A DNA stretch of 64,000 bases from Amyelois transitella. Its lineage: Eukaryota; Arthropoda; Insecta; Lepidoptera; Pyralidae. Below the pieces are notes generated by a model. That model saw only the letters and a list, made by a program, of their open reading frames with translations, was not told the DNA's origin and searched no databases. A program made the position numbers and the translations under genes. Shown one piece after another: positions 1 to 11,344 of the stretch; within the stretch, counting starts at the first letter, position 1; every line of letters begins with the position of its first letter. Location: the NCBI RefSeq assembly GCF_032362555.1, contig NC_083506.1, forward strand, positions 8,417,501 through 8,481,500, in the 5' to 3' direction.

Positions 1-162
1 TTTAAACTGGTGTTTATACGAATAATAACATTTAAGTAAATAAAGCATTCAAACCCACATTTCATTAAGTATACCTAAATGGTGCGATATTACTGTAGAC
101 AGAACATAAGTCAGAACGATTTAATCTTATATGACTTTGTACTGTTCCGCCTCATTACTTAC

Positions 163-2910
163 CACAAATAGAGTTTAATGTGAAATCTGTAATCATTGAA
201 GAGACTTCAGTTTTACTCTCATTTTCTTCATGACGTAAACGTTCTACAAATTTCCAACTGTTTTCTTGTAAAATATAATTGAAATTACGGAGAATATTGA
301 AATGAAATGCTGGTGTTAAAATCTTTCTTCGCTGTTGCCATTTGGAACCTGTAATCATTATGAAAAAAATATATAAATAGAAATATTAATGGAATGAAAA
401 GGAGTAGCGCTATTCTAAAGATCCCGAAACTATTTTTAAATAGGTACCTCTCACTCTGCAATATACGAAAATAGTGTTTCTTTTTGTGAAATTCAAATCC
501 ACGGTCTTCGAATAGCTTATCCACAATAAAGATTTCGAAGTTATGATATGGTGACTTAATTATGGATCACATTGAAAAAGACTAGCTTTATCGTATCTAC
601 AAAAACAATAACAAATGTTATCAACACTATGATGACATCATTAACATATAAGATATTTGTATTTATATGCCGTTTGTATTTAAGTTTGTCAATCAATAAA
701 AACACGACGTTACATTACTCGTACGTATCGGTCAGTACTTTCACCCTTTGAACAAGACGTAGTTCCTCTATCGGCTAGTCAATTTTATCTGTTTATTGAC
801 ATGACCTCATTAGTCCTCTCATAAATAATTCTTCCGGACGCTGGATAGCAATAAAGTCTTAACAAAGATTTTCATTTTATGGCTACAATTTGCCCGACAC
901 TTAAGTATTTCACGTGGATGTCGTAAAATGCGATTAACGTTAAAAGCACATTCATCTTGCTGCTAGACCAGATTGGAAGCTTATATAAAATATAATTTGG
1001 TGGGTCATTGCTGGGTCAATCAAGGAAACTCATAAACTTGAGATTGTACTTTTAGGCAATGGGCTTGCAAACTGTTACTGAATTTTATTTTTATCATGAA
1101 GCCATCTTGTTAATTTGGCCTACAAGTTACTTCCAAAACACTACTAGGTACGTCTAAAACATACTTGTTTGGGGTTTATAAATAAGATATTCGCTAGGTA
1201 AATCAATTATTTTATCTTATGAAATAAAATGAAAAGTAATTAGAAATAACATTTATTCATTTACTTACCATCACTAAGAAGCAAGCCTTCTTTCAACCAC
1301 GGTCTAATAAAACTGTATACAAAGCCTTTTTGATTGTATTTTGTTCCGGAAATTAAAGTCTGAAATTTTAAAAATAATTGAATGTATGCCTTCAAAAAAG
1401 GACTCTCTAACATTTTTTTAACTGTTCTTTATTTAGAATTACGAGTACTATCTCAATATAATTGTAAAATCCTATTATTATTAGAATGTAATTTTGTTAA
1501 GCGCTTTTTATTCACCTCTACATCTTCAGGATTATATAAAATTAAAATCTTCATGGGTCCCATTTTTAACTTGAACAGCTTATTGTATCTACTGCCCAAA
1601 GTCCGAAAATGATAAAATAGTCGCACTGAAAAATACAATGCATTTAATTTATATGCAACACTAGAATATTTTTTTAGTAAATATAAAACAATATTTTGAT
1701 TGTAAAGTTTTGTCACACTTTATTGTATAAAAGACATTTTTATTTACAACTGTCAATTTTTATATCAGTGGATAGCTTTACCATGTGGGTTCTTACCCTT
1801 GATCTAATTAAAAAATTAACGTTACACTTAGTTCATGACAAAATCGTATATTGTGATTAATTTTCATAAATAAATTAATGAAACAAAATAATAAAGCCAT
1901 AGTTTGAGGAAGCCAAAAATAATGACACATAGGTAATGTATTCCATTCAAAAGCAAATATCAAAATAATTATTGTACGGAAGTTTCGCAACCTACGTTCT
2001 TTTACGCAAAATGCCATCTTGAAGACAATAAATTCATATATTTCGATATTTACTCTTACGAGAAAAGAGTTCTGCACTGTATACTTTATCACCTGTATGT
2101 AATTGTTATAAAAATATATGAAATGATATTGAAATAGAAAATACAAGTACTACTAAGTAAACTTGTCTTACAAACTGTGATCATACAAAAATTCAGGTAT
2201 TACAGAAAGCAGGCTCTCGGAGAATCCTTGCTAACTCTAATAAATATAAGTTGGATTTCGGATAAATACTGTAATCGACAGAACTAAGACGACATATTAT
2301 AATGTGAAACAATGTTTAATGACAGGAATAGAAAAAGGAATTCTTGATTGTTTGGACACGTTAAGTTGAGAGGATGCATATTATACAAGGAAGGCGAAAA
2401 GAACCTTGATCGAATCGGGGACGTCTGGGTTTAAGGTCAAGTTAAGAGTACACTAAATAAGACTGTCATAGAAATATGGCAAGTTGAAAATACATCTTTA
2501 AAGAAACTGCAATATCTGCCTATCCATCCGAGAAAGAGGCGTGATGTAAGAAAGAATGATTTTTTAATAGTTAAGGGAATTTTCACAGCATGTTTGGGCA
2601 ATAAAACGGATACAACTGGGAAGAAACTTCCCTGTTGTCATCCCGGGGGATAGCGCTAGGGGGGACTACGGAGAATACTCGTAATCTTAAACATATTTAC
2701 ACCCTGTACATGAATAAAACTTATTATATTTGGTTAATAAACAATAAAAGAGTTACAAATACCAGTATCCATCAGAAAAAAATCCAGGGCATTTCCAAAT
2801 ATGTATAGACCCGGTGGACCTGGGAGTTTATCGAACTGTTCATGTTTGACCAGGCGGGCCAAGAAAATGAGGCAAAATAATATCACAATCAACCACAGAA
2901 ATAACTCCAT
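163..2910 (-). CDS. CYP4-clan cytochrome P450, N-terminal four exons (continues off left edge)
   Basis: Haem-thiolate monooxygenase of the insect CYP4 clan, normally anchored in the ER membrane. I read four minus-strand exons with consistent phases: 2763-2910, 1516-1625, 1269-1359 and 163-348, about 178 codons. Exon 1 starts with a hydrophobic anchor (MELFLWLIVILFCLIFLARL) followed by the proline hinge LPGPPGLYIFGNAL. Exon 2 carries LFYHFRTLGSRYNKLFKLKMG and NPEDVE, exon 3 FIRPWLKEGLLLSDG, and exon 4 SKWQQRRKILTPAFHFNIL, the CYP4 helix-C block with its WxxxR core. Exon 4 ends at ICG before a GTAAGT donor. The oxygen-binding helix, ExxR and haem Cys would lie further left, so activity cannot be judged. 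Clan assignment is firm; the exact family (CYP4, CYP340 or similar) is not. Intron 1 holds an RTE remnant and intron 3 a SINE fragment. Confidence 0.9.
1028..1125 (+). repeat. Family A SINE-like repeat, decayed fragment
   Basis: The stretch reads like the middle of the repeat seen intact at 32862-33100 and 56866-57116: 'aaacttgagatt', 'aggcaatgggcttgcaa', 'tcatgaagcca', 'ggcc'. It lies in P450 intron 3. It is diverged and has no tail. Confidence 0.6.
2295..2562 (+). repeat. RTE-like LINE 3' end, decayed
   Basis: This aligns by eye with the 3' end of the RTE copy at 45925-48101. Shared blocks include 'gacaggaatagaaaaagg', 'gagaggatg', 'gaatcggggacgtc', 'ggtcaagttaagagta' and the terminal 'cctatccatccgagaaagaggcgtgat'. 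It has many substitutions and indels, so it is an old insertion. It sits in P450 intron 1, in the opposite orientation to the gene. Confidence 0.7.
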
Positions 2911-4102
2911 AGTGAGACGTGCGCCGCCTCCAACTTAACATTAAATAATTGAGCATATACACTGATACCGTACTTATACCCATTCGTAATCTATAAATAG
3001 TGTTTATCGGATAAATTGGACTTTAATGAATTGTTTATAAATTTTAGCTCATTTTTTTCATAGTAAATAATTATAATGTCAGACATTTAGCTCATGAAGC
3101 CTCATCAACAAACGGAGTGTTAACTTTAAAATAATAAAACTATAATTATATGGATACTCTAAGAATAAAAGTCGTTTTCATTATTTGATATGGATATAAT
3201 AAACTCAAACGAGATTAAAAATTATATTAATCAAATCAATCAATGCTTATTGCTGTCTTTCAATGACATTGAGTCATTTATTGTATTTGTTATGACATAA
3301 CACGATACCTAACTGGAGAAATTTCCTTTTATTTACATCCAGCTTTCATCCAGCATGGCACAAAATGCAGCAGAAAAATTACCTGATGCCATGGTTTGAG
3401 GACTAACAATAATCTAAGACATAGCATGAAGCCATATCGTCGGGCTAATAAATTATTTATGATGCAAGTACGTATTCTTTCTAATTTCTAAGCAATGGGA
3501 ATTTTGTAGGTATTTCGGAAAGGTAGGTACTTAAAGAAACTATATATTACTCGACAATCGAACAGAAAGCACTGCCTACTTTTATCTGTGGCTGTAATTC
3601 TAAATCTATTAATATAGCATACACGATATAGCATAGCATGAATAGACATTCATTTTTTTTATATAAAGATCATTAATAATTTTTATTACCTGACGTCCCT
3701 AGAATGGGGGCGATTATTTCATTTCGTAACTTATCAGTTCACATCTCTACCTATGAACAATAGTTTCGGTATTTTCCTTTGACGATCCGGCCTGAAATTC
3801 CTTTGCATTGTGCGCCAGTTGGTTCTATTATGAAGCTTTTCCTTTACCTTTTCGCTTATCATCTAATCCCTCCGTGTTCACCAGAGTAACACAGGAATGA
3901 GTGTCGGGTTCCCACGAGGGGGAGTAACGACACATTCCATGAAGATGATAATTTAACATACATACAAAAAATCAAGCCTACCTAAGAGGTAAAGACCGAC
4001 CTACCGAGGGGTTGGCAAAAACTACATCTTCCACTTTACACAATCCCTGAATACTTATTTGCTTCATTCACATTCGTAACTCTATAATTATAAGTAAAAC
4101 AG
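2911..4102. other. P450 upstream flank; no gene recognised
   Basis: AT-rich DNA between the P450 start codon (minus strand) and the first exon of the unidentified plus-strand gene. It must hold the P450 promoter. I could not recognise any upstream exon of the plus-strand gene here. A short open stretch at about 3898-3956 has no family resemblance. Confidence 0.5.
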
Positions 4103-5182
4103 GAAATAAAGTTGTTCGGCAGCTGCGCTCGACGTCAGGACTTGCGAGGCTGAAGGTTCTGGTGCGGGAGTTCGCCACCGACGTGCACGCCCTCTGGCGG
4201 TACGGCGCGCCGTTTCCCACCTTCCTCAAACTGATCGGCACGTTAATTCTATGTCTGCTCGCTGTGATGCCTCTCATCTACCCCATTTTTGTGGTGCTCG
4301 TCACCTACTTCACATTCGAAGGACTTTATCTTAGGTAACTTTGTTTTTATTATTGAAAGTGACGGTGAATCGTAGAAATATGTAATTGTGTGCAGAAGTT
4401 ATCTTAAGCGTAACGAAGCCTCCAGCAAAAGTAGTCTCGTTATTATGAAATAAATATTTTCAATAAAATCCGAATGCACCAATCATTCCACCATGCTTCC
4501 ATCATCCACAAATGCAACACTGAAATTAAATTATTAGCTAAAGAGATACTTACTGAATATTTCTTAAGTATCTAATACCTAGATATATCCATTACGATGC
4601 GAGAGAAAAGCGACGAAAAGGGGATACAAATATAATCACGTCTATAAACTTTGCGGGGAAGTGGTCCTATTCTTTTTTTTATTGGTGCCGGAAACCACAG
4701 GGCACGAAAACGAAACGAAAAGGGGATAATATGTAGATATTATGTTCTGTGAACTATACCAATAGAAATCGTTAACTGATGTGTAGTTCCAGTGTATAAT
4801 AAAAAGGTACAACCATTCATACTATTTCTTTAATCAATACGGATTTATATAAGTTTGAAATTCATTATTTTAATTTTTTTATTTCACTGAGTTTGTTCTC
4901 CTGCAGTGGAAACTAAATTTTTCTGGTTATATTGTTAATCGTTTAAATTGGCTTTTATATTACTTAATTGAAAATATTTTCAGCTGGAGATTAGACCAAC
5001 CCAAACTGTTTTACCCGTCGAATATACTGAGACGTGCTCTATCCAAAGTATTCCGGCCAAACCATGTGCAGGACGTGTGGAAAGTCCGCGAGGTCCTCAC
5101 CAGGGGCGTCCTCCTTGCCCATTCCCTGGCCACATCAGTTGACTACCTCTGTGTCATGCAAGGCCTTTTGGACGAAACTTAA
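4103..5182 (+). CDS. Unidentified membrane protein, C-terminal two exons
   Basis: Two plus-strand exons join in phase: 4103-4334 (acceptor after aaaacag, donor AG|GTAACT) and 4984-5182 (acceptor tttcag, stop TAA at 5180-5182). The first has unusually high GC for the window and reads NKVVRQLRSTSGLARLKVLV, then a basic/aromatic linker (LWRYGAPFPTFLKL), then about 35 hydrophobic residues (IGTLILCLLAVMPLIYPIFV onward), which could be one long or two short membrane segments. The second exon gives a soluble tail (WRLDQPKLFYPSNILRRALS onward) ending MQGLLDET. I do not recognise the family. No in-frame start or earlier exon was found, so this is either the end of a gene whose other exons I missed or a detached gene fragment. 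The reading frame is clean across both exons and the intron borders look functional. Confidence 0.5.
4632..4708 (-). repeat. Family A SINE-like repeat, internally deleted copy
   Basis: The two ends of the family are fused. 'aatcacgtctataaactttgcgggg' (3' end, reversed) is followed directly by 'gtggtcctattctttttt..attggtgccggaaaccac' (5' end, reversed). About 170 bp of the usual middle is missing. It lies in the intron between the two exons of the unidentified membrane-protein gene. Confidence 0.65.
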
Positions 5183-5614
5183 GTTATTGTCGTCATATGT
5201 ACTAACGAAAGTTGATCAGCAAGAAATTTACGGTAAATCAAGATCTCATAGTCAGGATACATATAAAAAATAGTGGCTGAATGATCGCTCGATCAAAACT
5301 CAGACGGAGCTATGAAATACAGGCCTTCTGGGCATTTTAGGGAAGCACTAAGACCCCCGACATTTATAATGGGAACAGAAAAAAAAGAGAGTACAATATC
5401 GCGTGCAATTTATAGCTAGTTCCGAACAAGCCACAAAAACATACCTAGTAGTGCGTGACTAGAAACATCCATTGTATAATTTACCTTTATGCAGTTTATC
5501 AGTTTTTTTGACGATCGGCGACTTTATCACGAAGAGGACTAAACTAGCTCTTGAGATACCGTTATGGCTGTGAAATAGCGTCGCTCTTCGCCGCAGTGGC
5601 TCAGTTGGTGGGAG
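5183..5614. other. Intergenic region upstream of the GH1 gene
   Basis: AT-rich, without a recognised gene or repeat. It should include the 3' UTR of the unidentified gene and the promoter and 5' UTR of the GH1 gene. I saw no AATAAA close after the stop at 5182. Confidence 0.4.
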
Positions 5615-8600
5615 ATGCCTCCAATGGAACACGCCATGCCCATTTGGACCTTTATCGCGGTGTTAGCACTCAGCCAAACGTAAGTACTGGATTGTTTATA
5701 CACTTTTCGACGATAATTTCAAGGTTAAGCAATGCAGTAAGCGATTTCATCTATTTGCATGTATTTTTAGCTAGCTTTGTTGAATTAGGTAACTATAAAT
5801 AATTTTTTGTTGAAAACTTTACCCATAAAAATGTCCGTTTTAATCTCAGTTCCGTCATTGGGTGTTCCAGCTGAACGTGATCTTTCAGTATTTTAAACAA
5901 TGTTGGCTCAGTCTTACCCGTAAGAGATAAAGACGTGATTATTATGTAATATATATTAAACCAGGAGGAAGATGTTTGTAAAAATGACAAATGTTTGAAA
6001 ACGAGACTTTCACTTTGTCGAGTATTTCGATATTATAATGTTAATAACTAGAACTTTTTATACAAATTGTTTCTTATACAAATTTCATATAATTAATGTG
6101 TTTCAAATTGATGTCAACACCAGACCAGCGACATCGAACACATGCTCTAAGCGCTGCAGGATGACTGTAATTGAAAGTAACCTTTACATGTTGTGAATTA
6201 ATTAAATTGTTATGGTGTCATAACTATACGATACATATATAACGAAAATATTTGACTAAATATAAAGATACAACTTGGGTGTTAGATGTTTGTCTCTTTA
6301 AGTGTTTATTACAATATTTAGTATCGTTGAGTATCTCGTAACACAAATCTCGAAGTTACTTCGAGGCTAACTCAATCTGTGTAATATGTTCCGTATATAT
6401 TTATTTATTTCTATAAAAATTTACAGCCTTGACACACATGATAGCTACAATTTTGCTACAAAGTATTTTCTAGATAAAATAGGTACTTTCTTTTTTCCTA
6501 AGAACTAGGAACTCATAACTATCTAGTGAAATTAATTCCACGTTCTTTTAATTTTTAACGTTAGTTTTATTGTTAATGAAACTCAAAATTAATAAAAATG
6601 GAGCCCACCTAATTCATAACTTCTATTAATAAAGTTTTTATAAAGACAAAGATTTAATATTTCTTATATGTACATTACTTTTAAAACATGGGATTGAGTT
6701 GTAAAAATAAACAAAAAAATTGTAGTTGTATGTTCTGTAATTCATTACAGATGCTTCGCTCGTTACACAAAATTCCCTGAAGGGTTTACTTTCGGTGTGG
6801 CGACAGCAGCCCACCAAATCGAGGGCGCTTGGAATGTCAGCGGTGGGTGAAAAACATTGCATGATTTATTTGATATGCCTACATTATGTCTTTTGTATAA
6901 ATCGTACCTACTTACTAATAGACTCAGTGTACCTATTTATTCAACTACGATTTTCTAGATAAGTTGTGGAACCTACCGAAAAATTGGTTACCACTGCTCT
7001 TGGTTCTTGCCTTGTTTAAGAACCATAAGTATATGTTGTGATTTTCCAGGAAAGTCCGAAAATGTATGGGACCGCTTGTCTCACAGCCGGCCCGAAATGA
7101 TAGCCGACGGAACTAACGGAGACATTGCTTGCGACTCTTACAACAGATACCTTGAGGATGTTGCCGAATTGGCATATTTGGGTGTGGACTTCTATCGATT
7201 TTCACTGTCGTGGGCCCGAATCTTACCAAGTGGACGCGTTGATCTTATAAATCCAGATGGAATCCGCTATTACAATGCTCTCCTTGATGCTCTCGAAGAG
7301 AAGAATATAGAGCCATTGGTAATCCATGTTTTATAAACCGCATTTACTTTTACTTTCAAGTAAAGATGTATGAATGTAATCAATTTTTCTTTAAGGTTAC
7401 GCTTTTCCACTGGGACCTACCACAATCCCTTCAAGATTTAGGAGGTTGGGCAAATCCAAAAATGATCGACTATTTCCGCGACTATGCTGATGTATGTTTC
7501 CGTGAATTTGGAAACAGGATCAAGTCTTGGATAACTTTCAACGAGCCTTATGAAATTTGCGAAGATGCTTACGGCGACGAAAAGAAGGCACCAGCTATAA
7601 ATAGTCATGGTGTCGGAAACTACCTGTGTAGCGACACCCTCTTGAAAGCACACGCTGAGGCCTATCATTTGTACAATGAAACCTACCGACCAATGCAGAA
7701 CGGCAAAATAATGATCTCCATCAACTCGATCTGGTATGAACCTCAGGATCCAGAAAATGCAGAACAAGTTGCTTTGGCTGAGGTAGCTAATCAATTTAAG
7801 GTGAGTATCATAAATGATAATTGTATCTATGTTAGTTATTTATTTTGCGTTGCAAGCAACTGCTTAGATGGATTGACATTTTATGTACTGCTCTTAATCA
7901 TACGTTTTGGTTTTTTTGTTTACAGTTCGGATGGTTTGCCAATCCTATCTTCACCGCAGATGGCGGATACCCAACGGTCATGGTCGAAAACGTGGCCAGA
8001 CAAAGCCAAGCGGAGGGCTTACCGAAACCGCGACTTGAACAATTCGACAGCTACTGGATCCAAAGAATCAAAGGCACTTCGGATTTCCTCGGAATTAATC
8101 ACTACACGACCCACCTTATCACTGGAGCTGGTGTCGATTACTCAGCCCAGTCGCCTTCTTGGTTGAAGGACATTGGAGCCATCACTTCAATGGAAGTTGG
8201 TGGAGATTCCGCCTCAGAGTGGCTCAGAGTAAAACACTATACTTACCTTTATATATAGTCTTCTATTCAAGAGATAACTGATATGGTTTTTGACTACTAT
8301 CTATGTAACGTCGTGCCGTCGGGTATACCGTCTACTCTGCGCACCTCTTCACCGTCCGGGGACCCTGTATAAGTGCGTACGCGCACCCCGGGTCTTTGCC
8401 TTTCATCTACGTCAGCGCTCACTAAGTGGCTCGCTATTATCTGGCAGCTACTTACTGTATTTTGTGTCTCTGTTACAGTTTAAACTAGTTTTTAGATAGA
8501 ACGCGTTTTCCCTAGTTAGAACTAGTTTTTACTAAATGCCTTTGTTAAAACTAGAATTAACTAATGCTCAAAATTAAATATCAGTTAAAACAAGTTCTTA

Positions 8601-10583
8601 CTAGACAACACGCGTTTTCCCGAAGAGAGCCAGTTAAAACTGTTCCGACCAAGTTCAAAAAGGTGTCTCTGCAAGAAAAATGGTTGCCTTTGTAACTCGA
8701 AAGTGCCACGATAGTTTGTCTTGTAATACAAGTAGATCCTCATCCTCTTTATAAATTTAAGATTGTTTAATTTTAAGTATATTTAAATAATATAGAGGAA
8801 TGAATTGTGGTCAGCACTTTCTATGCATGGGGTGAGCAGTCTCTTAATACGAGCACTGAAATCCTTATATGAGGATTCGAGTGCTTGTGTCAGGATAAAC
8901 CTTTCTCAATCTTAAACCACTCAGTGTGCGCTCGCACACTGAGTGGTTTAAGACACTCATTCCTCTCAACTCTGTCACCTACAATATCATACATAGTTTG
9001 TCATACAAGACAAACTATCGTGGCACTTTGTGTTACAAAGGCAACCATTTTTCTTGCAGAGACACCTTTTTGACCTTGGTCGGAATAGTTTTAACTGGCT
9101 CTCTTCGGAAAAACGCGTGTTGTCTAGTGAGAACTTGTTTTAACTGATATTTAATTTTGAGCATTAGTTAATTCTAGTTTTAACAAAGGCATTTAGTAAA
9201 AACTAGTTCTAACTAGGGAAAACGCGTTCTACCTAAAAACTAGTTATAACTGTAACATCTCTAGCTAAAACCACGCTCTCTTAGAAATTGAAAAATAAGC
9301 CTGATGAGGTTGTAGTTTTTTATGGATTTTTAACTTATCAGTCATCACTCTTACCTGCGACGTTTTATCTTCACGTCACAACTACTTACCTTCTATCTCG
9401 TTGCCTAGTAGTATATGCATGTATTTATTTTACTTAAAGGTTGTCCCTACTGGTTTCGGTAACTTCTTGCGCTGGTGTAAGAGCACATACAACAATCCAG
9501 CTATCTACATAACCGAAAATGGATTCTCTGACTTCGGAACATTGCAAGATTATGGGCGCATTCAGTATTTCAATGTAAGCATACCTCATATTATGATATT
9601 TTGTTTAATCAGATACATCTTGAGAAACCTGAATACTTGCAGAGCGCTTTTCACCTGACCAAAAAATATCGAAATATAAAAGTTTATTATTACTTTTAAG
9701 AAAATGAATACTTTTGGAAAAAGATAATATTCTTAGATGTTTCTTTACCTATTACCCTACAAAATTTGACATGGACCCATTGACGTCTTTTACCTAGGTG
9801 TCAAAATCATAAAGGTTCAACAGGACTGTTCTCTCTCGGGAATATATGGAAATCCTTCAAAGGCAGATTCCTGTGTTGTAACTTACTAATGTATATCGAA
9901 ATTTAAGTTTGTGTTAAACACCAACCTGTTTGATTGGTGTGTATAAAGTTTTGAAGACTGTTGGCTCTGTCTACCCCGCAAGGGATATAGACGTGATTAT
10001 ATGTATGTATAAAGTTTGTATACTTATATATTACAGGACTATCTTACCGAAATCTTAAACGTCATATACGATGATGGTGTAAATGTTCTTGGCTACACAG
10101 CGTGGACCTTGATGGACAACTTCGAATGGAGAGCTGGATTTTCGTAAGTATAGAAAAGGACTTTGTTAGTATACTTATGTAGTTACTAGAGTGCCCTCGC
10201 TGCAACGCTTCGAAACTATATCGATAGATAATGCAATGTGTTCAGTTGAACAAAGTTACATACTGTGATCAGTCAGTTTTTGACAACTATCATTATGTAG
10301 TTCGCTTTTTATATCAAAGGAACGTTTTTTACAAAACTCCCTAACTAAACTTGTCCAAAACTTATTTTAACAAAGTCCTTCGAAAGTCCATCTACAATAA
10401 TCTCGTCAACTGATTTTCCTTCTCATTCTCAGCGAACGCTTCGGTTTCTACTACGTAGACATCACTGAACCTGACCGGCCGAGGACTCCGAAACTATCCG
10501 TGGAGTATTTCCGCCAATTGACAGCTAACAGAGAGCTACCTCAGGACGACCGGTTCAAAGACCCCTCCGTAAGACTATTGTAG
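5615..10583 (+). CDS. Glycoside hydrolase family 1 beta-glucosidase / myrosinase-like, complete
   Basis: Retaining glycosidase, probably secreted into gut or haemolymph; insect GH1 enzymes split plant beta-glucosides and related aglycone conjugates. Eight exons join in phase: 5615-5679, 6751-6842, 7050-7318, 7396-7800, 7926-8228, 9440-9574, 10037-10143 and 10433-10583, giving 508 aa. ATG 5615 leads a short signal-like stretch (MPIWTFIAVLALSQT), then the family start FPEGFTFGVATAAHQIEGAW. The acid/base Glu is E192 in TFNEP and the nucleophile is E404 in ITENG. [52 protein letters not shown] and YYVDITE are further family blocks. Both catalytic residues are intact and the length is normal, so the enzyme is likely active. 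Substrate cannot be set from sequence. Intron 5 carries a foldback element and intron 6 a family A fragment. A plausible poly(A) signal is AATAAA at 11217. Confidence 0.93.
5862..5955 (+). repeat. Family A SINE-like repeat, 3' half, decayed
   Basis: In GH1 intron 1. Matches by eye: 'agctgaacgtgatctttcagt', 'gttggctcagtctta', 'agagataaagacgtgatta'. Only the 3' half is present and it lacks the TATG-rich tail. Confidence 0.6.
6300..6412 (+). repeat. tRNA-derived SINE (family B), 3' part
   Basis: This matches, in the opposite orientation, the body and tail of the tRNA-derived SINE at 31925-32172: 'gtgtttattacaata', 'tagtatcgttgagtatctcg', 'gaggctaactcaatctgtg', then 'ccgtatatatttatttattt'. The tRNA-like head is missing, as expected of a 5'-truncated copy. 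In GH1 intron 1. Confidence 0.75.
8471..9257. mobile_element. Foldback element with ~260-bp inverted repeats and captured RTE pieces
   Basis: The arms at about 8471-8735 and 8998-9257 are inverted, nearly identical copies, starting tgttacag and ending ctgtaaca. Shared blocks include aactagttttta, aacgcgttttccctagttagaactag, gcaagaaaaatggttgcctttgta and gatagtttgtcttgta. Both flanks show TCTC, a possible 4-bp target duplication (8467-8470 and 9258-9261). The centre is not unique DNA. 8794-8900 is identical by eye to about 107 bp of the RTE reverse-transcriptase frame near 46976-47082. It is followed by a reversed RTE piece, a direct piece and another reversed piece. The element sits wholly inside GH1 intron 5. 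It encodes nothing and must have been mobilised in trans or formed by rearrangement. Confidence 0.85.
9945..10010 (+). repeat. Family A SINE-like repeat, 3' end
   Basis: 'gaagactgttggctctgtct' then 'accccgcaagggatatagac', 'gtgattatatgtatgta'. A well-preserved 3' terminus with the short TATG tail, in GH1 intron 6, about 25 bp before the exon 7 acceptor. Confidence 0.85.
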
Positions 10584-11240
10584 TTATATGATTTATCTTA
10601 GGTATACTAGATAATATGCATTACTTAGCGGTGCAACTCTGATAATGGAAAGGGTGTATAACTAAGCTTAGATACATTTCCTACATTACCAGTTCAAAAT
10701 TATTAGTGCAATTAAAAAAGCTTTACCTACGCATGATAGCTTCGTAAATATTCAATGCTTGTGATTGCATCTAAATTGTAGTTATTCATTTAACTGGTAG
10801 GTAGATATTTACAAAACTTCTTACTAACTCGATACAATGTTCACAAGACTACTTCACAATTTTGTACCAGAGTTCCTTACACTTCAACCGTTTTTCAATT
10901 TGTAGGGTAAACCGCAAATATAAAATGTCTCTGACATAAAAATATGACAAAAATATTGGGGTTCCCTTAATCAGTTTCGATACGGAACCCTAAAAAACAT
11001 GTTTCAGTTTTAACTAAGGCTGTAGCATGTTATTTGGTAATGAATATTATGTTTATATGTAGAAACATGTAAATTAGTAGTAATTCCTACTTCAACAGGT
11101 GAAGCATTCGAAGTGAATTGGGTAATATAGTGGTGCATGCATGAAACTGTTTGATTTGTTGGTGAAGCACGTTGGATAGCCTATTGCAATGTCTGCATGT
11201 GACTCTTTGTATTCTAAATAAACAAGTTTAAATGAACCAG
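10584..11240 (+). other. Probable GH1 3' UTR
   Basis: After the TAG at 10581-10583 there is no further open frame. An AATAAA at 11217-11222 is the best plus-strand poly(A) signal. Within it, 'ttggggttcccttaatcagtttcgatacggaaccctaaaaaac' at about 10958-11000 resembles the end of a common lepidopteran dispersed repeat also seen at 61597-61775. Confidence 0.5.
11217..11222 (+). terminator. Candidate poly(A) signal for the GH1 gene
   Basis: AATAAA about 635 bp after the GH1 stop codon, the first consensus hexamer on the plus strand that I noticed in the 3' flank. Confidence 0.4.
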
Positions 11241-11338
11241 CCTTTTTTTCTTTCCAACAGAAGACAAGAATCGAACTCTAAATTACTAGGAGATATAACA
11301 CGAAATAAAATAATACGTTGTATGTATTAAAACAAATA

Positions 11339-11344
11339 TTTATT
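11339..11344 (-). terminator. Candidate distal poly(A) signal for yki
   Basis: TTTATT on the plus strand reads AATAAA on the minus strand. Using it would give yki a 3' UTR of about 2.4 kb ending just short of the GH1 poly(A) signal. Nearer hexamers exist (for example around 12828), so several UTR lengths are possible. Confidence 0.35.

Noticed and set aside
7366-8258. Single long open frames spanning GH1 exons and the intron between them
   Set aside because: They read through intron 4 (7801-7925); splice sites and the GH1 family pattern show two separate exons.
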